From positions 1-15,533 of the forward strand of contig CAKPTK010000050.1 in the NCBI GenBank assembly GCA_934190685.1: 15,533 bases of DNA, written 5' to 3'. This DNA is from an uncultured Prevotella sp. (lineage in GTDB: Bacteria; Bacteroidota; Bacteroidia; Bacteroidales; Bacteroidaceae). Below, in pieces: positions 14,966-15,533 of this stretch. Numbering within the stretch: the first letter of the stretch is position 1; every line of letters starts with the position of its first letter. A program made the position numbers and the translations under genes. The notes below the pieces were generated by a model. The model was given only the letters and a program-made list of their open reading frames with translations. It did not search any database and was not told the origin of the DNA.

Positions 14966-15533
14966 TTAGATCTCTCCTAACTTTTGTAGACGCATAATTA
15001 TCGCAGTTTGACTCCGTCCCATCAACTTTGAAATTTGTTTTATACTATTACCTTTACGATACAAATCTAACAAATATCTATCGCCGTTCCTTCCCCAGCG
15101 TTTGTTTGCATTCTTATGTAGTAATTTTTTACTGCTATTTTCTTGAGACAATTCTGGATGTAAGAATTCCATCACGAAAGGAGAAGGGTATTGTTGGTCA
15201 TAAAAAACTATTGTTTTAAGTTTTGCTCTAGTAATCGCTACATAGAATAATCTGCGTTCTTCGCCATAGGCAAATTCATCCCCTTTACTAAGTATAGTAT
15301 TTAAAACAGGGTCGTCATTCATCTCCGAAGGGAAGCCAAAAATCCCTTGATTACATTGCAGTAATATCACATAGTCCGCCTCAAGCCCTTTAGATTTGTG
15401 GACAGTCAAGAATTCGACCTTTCGCCCATCTATAAGATAATAAAAATTATTTCCTTGTTTTACACTCTTAAATACATGGGATAAATAATAATCATCAAAC
15501 GAATAACGACCTAAAAAGAATACAGACTTATCC
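14966..15533 (-). CDS. UvrD/Rep-type superfamily 1 helicase, C-terminal part
   Basis: The minus-strand frame is open from the right edge to the TAA at 14966, giving 188 residues without the N-terminus. Helicase motif V is seen as TVHKSKGLEADYV (about 15368-15406), and motif VI as ERRLFYVAITRAK (about 15221-15259), the pattern of UvrD/Rep and helicase-IV enzymes. After motif VI there is a roughly 85-residue tail ending in KGNSIKQISKLMGRSQTAI (about 14990-15050), which resembles a helix-turn-helix. The Walker A region would lie outside the window. The gene is much more A+T-rich than its neighbours. A TTG at 15409 is not its start; homology continues upstream of it. It could be a repair helicase or part of a defence system; this cannot be decided here. 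Confidence 0.88.
   Translation of the reverse strand, partial: DKSVFFLGRYSFDDYYLSHVFKSVKQGNNFYYLIDGRKVEFLTVHKSKGLEADYVILLQCNQGIFGFPSEMNDDPVLNTILSKGDEFAYGEERRLFYVAITRAKLKTIVFYDQQYPSPFVMEFLHPELSQENSSKKLLHKNANKRWGRNGDRYLLDLYRKGNSIKQISKLMGRSQTAIIMRLQKLGEI

Noticed and set aside
14966..15409. A complete 147-residue protein starting with TTG at 15409
   Set aside because: The frame stays open to the window edge and the helicase motif V sequence continues across the TTG, so this is a truncated larger gene.

Overview
The window reads as chromosomal DNA from a member of Bacteroidota, most likely order Bacteroidales and plausibly a Prevotella-like genus. Three things point there. Five promoters match the Bacteroides-type pattern TTTG-N20-TAnnTTTG, and most starts lack a Shine-Dalgarno sequence. 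The arginine genes also include the Bacteroidota-type carbamoyltransferase ArgF', which acts on an N-acylated ornithine. The genus is inference only.

Left edge (1-1180): a leftward gene begins at 35 and runs off the window. After it comes an intergenic region with a perfect 21-bp tandem duplication, then a BAX inhibitor-1 family membrane protein (390-1100) with its own promoter and a strong terminator.

Centre (1201-10277): one compact plus-strand cluster of ten genes, about 9 kb: argR, a GNAT acyltransferase (probably the first enzyme of the pathway), argG, a small PspC-domain membrane protein, argC, argD, proC, proB, proA and argF'. I see one promoter, in front of argR, overlapped by ARG-box-like operators, and one strong terminator, after argF'. 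Together the genes convert glutamate to acylated intermediates and then acyl-citrulline (GNAT, ArgC, ArgD, ArgF'), convert citrulline to argininosuccinate (ArgG), and make the complete proline pathway (ProB, ProA, ProC). ArgB, the deacylase, ArgH and carbamoyl-phosphate synthase are not in the window. Ser90 in ArgF' favours succinylated rather than acetylated intermediates.

Right (10288-14898): a secreted alpha/beta hydrolase with its own promoter (10346-11689) converges on a minus-strand pair encoding a RavA-type MoxR AAA+ ATPase and a ViaA-type VWA protein, overlapping by 8 nt.

Right edge (14966-15533): the C-terminal part of a UvrD/Rep-type superfamily 1 helicase on the minus strand, clearly more A+T-rich than its neighbours and ending in a helix-turn-helix-like segment. 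This is the only stretch that looks foreign.

I did not find a clearly new biological system. Most of the window is recognisable metabolism. The points most worth following are the operator architecture at argR, the co-operonic proline pathway, the PspC gene inside the operon, the Ser90 specificity residue, the proC-proB hairpin and the A+T-rich helicase boundary.
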